Source: CADCWK01 sp035944555
GTDB lineage: Bacteria > Chloroflexota > Chloroflexia > Thermomicrobiales > UBA6265
DNA length: 64,000 bases
NCBI GenBank assembly: GCA_035944555.1
Contig: DASZAY010000010.1
Location: 186,001-250,000, forward strand
Direction: 5' to 3'
Shown: positions 62,332-64,000 of the stretch, piece after piece
How positions within the stretch are numbered: the stretch's first letter is position 1
Layout of the letters: each line of letters opens with the position of its first letter
Translations under genes and position numbers: made by a program
Notes under the pieces: generated by a model
Told to the model about the DNA's origin: nothing
The model's input: only the letters and a program-made list of their open reading frames with translations
Database searches by the model: none

Positions 62332-62379
62332 CCGATAGTCAGGTCGATCCAGGTTGACCCTGGAAGACGATCAGCCAAC

Positions 62380-62423
62380 GACAGACGCCCGCCCGGACAC
62401 CTTTGTCCGGGCGGGCGTCTGTC
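62380..62423. terminator. 20-bp perfect hairpin between convergent genes
   Basis: Arms 62380-62399 and 62404-62423, 4-nt loop (CCTT), between the ATPase gene (plus) and the DUF892 gene (minus). Likely bidirectional terminator. Confidence 0.88.
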
Positions 62424-62444
62424 ACTGTGGGGGTCAGAACTGGA

Positions 62445-62996
62445 TCAGGCGTTGGCGTTGGCCTTGGCCTCTTCCTTCTCCGCCTGCTTCTCGGCCTTCT
62501 CCTGCTCCTTGAGCTCCTGCTTGGCTTCCTTGCCGACGGTCTTGGTAAAGTCGACGATGCGCTTGGCCATCGCCGTCTCCTCGTCGAGGTTCTGCTTCAG
62601 CAGGTCGGCGACCTCCCGCTCGCCGAGGTCCTTCGCGATCTGGACCAGCCCGGTGTACGAGGCGATCTCGTAGTGCTCGGTCTTGGCCGCGCCGAGCAGG
62701 TTGCCCATCTCGAGGACTTCCGGCGACGGGTTCTCCTCGTGGAGTTCCTCGTGCTCCTTCCGAAGCCCCTCGGCGGCGTGGCAGGTCACGTCTTCCGGCT
62801 TCTCGCCAAGCAGCTTGAACGCCTGCTCCAGACGCTTGACCTGCTCCTTGCTCTCGTTACCGTGCTCCTTGAACGCGGTCTTCATCTCATCGTGCTGCGT
62901 CTCCCTCGCCAGCTCACCGAGCGTCTTCGCGATGATGTGCTCGGCGCTGAGGAGGTCGGACAGCTCGTGGAGAAAGAGTTCGCGTGGGGTATCCAT
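62445..62996 (-). CDS. DUF892 family ferritin-like protein (YciF/YciE type)
   Basis: This 183-residue all-helical protein has the DUF892 four-helix bundle: ELFLHELSDLLSAEHIIAKTLGELA, then AFKEHGNESKEQVKRLEQAFKLLGE, EHYEIASYTGLVQIAKDLGE and LKQNLDEETAMAKRIVDF. Glu and His residues in these helices can bind a di-iron centre as in ferritin-like proteins. The C-terminal ~30 residues are a Lys/Glu/Ala-rich tail. Such proteins are linked to stress; iron binding here is inference. It converges on the siderophore operon, which may be coincidence. Confidence 0.9.
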   Translation of the reverse strand: MDTPRELFLHELSDLLSAEHIIAKTLGELARETQHDEMKTAFKEHGNESKEQVKRLEQAFKLLGEKPEDVTCHAAEGLRKEHEELHEENPSPEVLEMGNLLGAAKTEHYEIASYTGLVQIAKDLGEREVADLLKQNLDEETAMAKRIVDFTKTVGKEAKQELKEQEKAEKQAEKEEAKANANA

Positions 62997-63173
62997 TGAA
63001 ACAATCCCTTGAGGTGGCGCGTCAGTGACGCATCGTTTTCCCGCGGGTGGGTAGTCATGGCGAGTCGGGCGCCGTTACCCATCACTACGCATCGTCGGTG
63101 CCATGTACGTTCACCGAGGCCGACGATCACGACCGCCAACGATTCGTTGTCCGCAGGAAGCCACGTCACGTCC

Positions 63174-64000
63174 TCAGGCGGAGGCGTTGCAGTCGATGAC
63201 GACGCCGGGCAGCGCGCTGGTCGGCACCCCGTCCAGCACGACCGTCTGGCCGTTGACGATCACCCGGTCGACGCCAACCGGATGAAGGCGCGGCTCGTCC
63301 CAGGTCGCCCGATCGGCGTACGTATCCGCGTCGAGGATGACGACGTCGGCACCGAACCCCTCCCGCAGCAGACCACGCCGCGGGATCCGGAACCGCTCGG
63401 CCGGGTAACCGCTCATCTTGTGGATGGCCGACTCCAGCGAGACGGCGCCGAGTTCGCGGACGCCCACCCGGACCGCCTGGCCGAAGCAGCCGTAGGCCCG
63501 CGGGTGGGCCGACGCGCCGCTATACATGCCATCGGAGGCGACCATCATCTTCGGGTGGCGGAGGGTCGCGGCGGTCTCTTCGGCCAGCGATTCCGGAGTG
63601 GTCCGGCGGTGATAAACCATCAACGCGTACGGGTGCTCGGTCTCAAGGATGCGGATAGCAAGCTCACCGAAGGGGATGCCCTCGGCGTCGGCCATCGCCT
63701 GGATCTCCTGTCCGACGTAGGTGCCGGTCTGGTCGTCGACGCAGACCGCCCGGTCGCGCATCGGGTCGTTGTTCAGCTTGTCGTCGAGGACGGCCCGCAT
63801 CATCGCGCGGGTCTCCGGGTCCCGAAGCCGGGCACGGATGGCGTCCGGTCCACCGGCCTGCGCCCACAGTGGCAGCATCAGCGCGAGGTGGGTGCAGCCG
63901 GCGGGATAGAGGTACGACTCGAACGAGACGTCGCAGCGCTCCATGCCCTCCGCGAACAGGCGTTCAGACTCCGCGTCGATCCGCTCGTGGGAGATGTGGA
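63174..64000 (-). CDS. Amidohydrolase, N-acyl-D-amino-acid deacylase type (N-terminus outside window)
   Basis: The frame is open to the right edge; the visible ~275 residues are the C-terminal two-thirds. The first visible text, HISHERIDAESERLFAEG, carries metal-binding His, then MVASDGMYSGASAHPRAYGCFGQ with the catalytic Asp and ...GFGADVVILDADTYADRATWDEPRLHPVGVDRVIVNG, the standard C-terminal beta-sandwich closing of the D-aminoacylase/dihydroorotase-like family. It is a zinc enzyme that frees D-amino acids from N-acyl or carbamoyl derivatives. No in-window neighbour clearly belongs with it. Confidence 0.85.
   Translation of the reverse strand, partial: HISHERIDAESERLFAEGMERCDVSFESYLYPAGCTHLALMLPLWAQAGGPDAIRARLRDPETRAMMRAVLDDKLNNDPMRDRAVCVDDQTGTYVGQEIQAMADAEGIPFGELAIRILETEHPYALMVYHRRTTPESLAEETAATLRHPKMMVASDGMYSGASAHPRAYGCFGQAVRVGVRELGAVSLESAIHKMSGYPAERFRIPRRGLLREGFGADVVILDADTYADRATWDEPRLHPVGVDRVIVNGQTVVLDGVPTSALPGVVIDCNASA

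Noticed and set aside
1..64000. CRISPR arrays, rRNA genes, intact insertion sequences, riboswitches
   Set aside because: No regular repeat-spacer series, rRNA-like blocks or transposase with terminal repeats were seen by eye. Riboswitch-like leaders were looked for upstream of transporter genes, but none was convincing.

Overview
The window is GC-rich bacterial chromosome, densely coded on both strands, with frequent 1-14 nt gene overlaps, GTG starts and purine-rich Shine-Dalgarno sites. Several features suggest a Chloroflexota bacterium, perhaps Thermomicrobia-like: Tat-type (RR) signals on solute-binding proteins and a serine hydrolase, a VPS10/BNR-repeat protein, a lone rpsD, kynureninase and M20/S9 peptidases typical of amino-acid-using heterotrophs, and a cyanophycin synthetase. 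The phylum is inference from gene content only. I see no rRNA, tRNA, CRISPR array or intact insertion sequence.

Layout. 1-5.9 kb: the end of an oligopeptide ABC transporter operon (permease, Tat-exported binding protein) followed by a DPP-IV-like peptidase and a nitrilase-family amidase, so peptide uptake then hydrolysis. 5.9-14.9 kb: a small orphan protein, cyanophycin synthetase, a large BNR-repeat protein, an MBL hydrolase and a Gfo/Idh/MocA dehydrogenase. 14.9-22.9 kb: the strangest part. Five genes lie on the minus strand: a coiled-coil protein, a beta-helix protein, PhnM, a 2H phosphoesterase, and a 1367-residue protein that joins a zinc ribbon, a second paralogous beta-helix, a sigma-region-4-like HTH, a duplicated ~120-residue module and a DUF262 domain. 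23.2-25.3 kb: a polyphosphate module (Ppx/GppA plus a CHAD domain split over two overlapping genes). 25.3-32.7 kb: MFS exporter, M20 peptidase, Crp/Fnr regulator, an NDUFA9-like SDR, two small membrane proteins, a degenerate SDR and a GNAT.

33.1-43.3 kb: secreted L,D-transpeptidase; a divergent sugar/polyol catabolic cluster (VOC, TIM-barrel isomerase, Gfo/Idh, SDR, SMP-30 lactonase); ClpP; and a tandem pair of exported beta-propeller proteins. 43.4-51.2 kb: kynureninase, a PAS histidine kinase, a stress group (DoxX, Hsp20 with a good sigma-70-type promoter, a lone receiver domain, a small J-domain protein), a truncated tyrosine recombinase, and rpsD with a structured leader. 51.5-58.1 kb: a serine hydrolase, then a tightly packed five-gene operon (UbiA prenyltransferase, methyltransferase, FAD oxidoreductase of the geranylgeranyl-reductase type, SRPBCC cyclase-like protein, KAS-II) that looks like an uncharacterised meroterpenoid, quinone or lipid pathway. 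58.4-62.3 kb: a FatBCD/YclNOPQ-type iron-siderophore ABC transporter. 62.4-64 kb: a DUF892 ferritin-like protein and the C-terminal part of a D-aminoacylase-type amidohydrolase that runs off the window.

A recurring signature is long perfect hairpins (14-24 bp arms, 4-7 nt loops) just after genes, mostly without a U-tract, and often shared by convergent genes. They are annotated as terminators.
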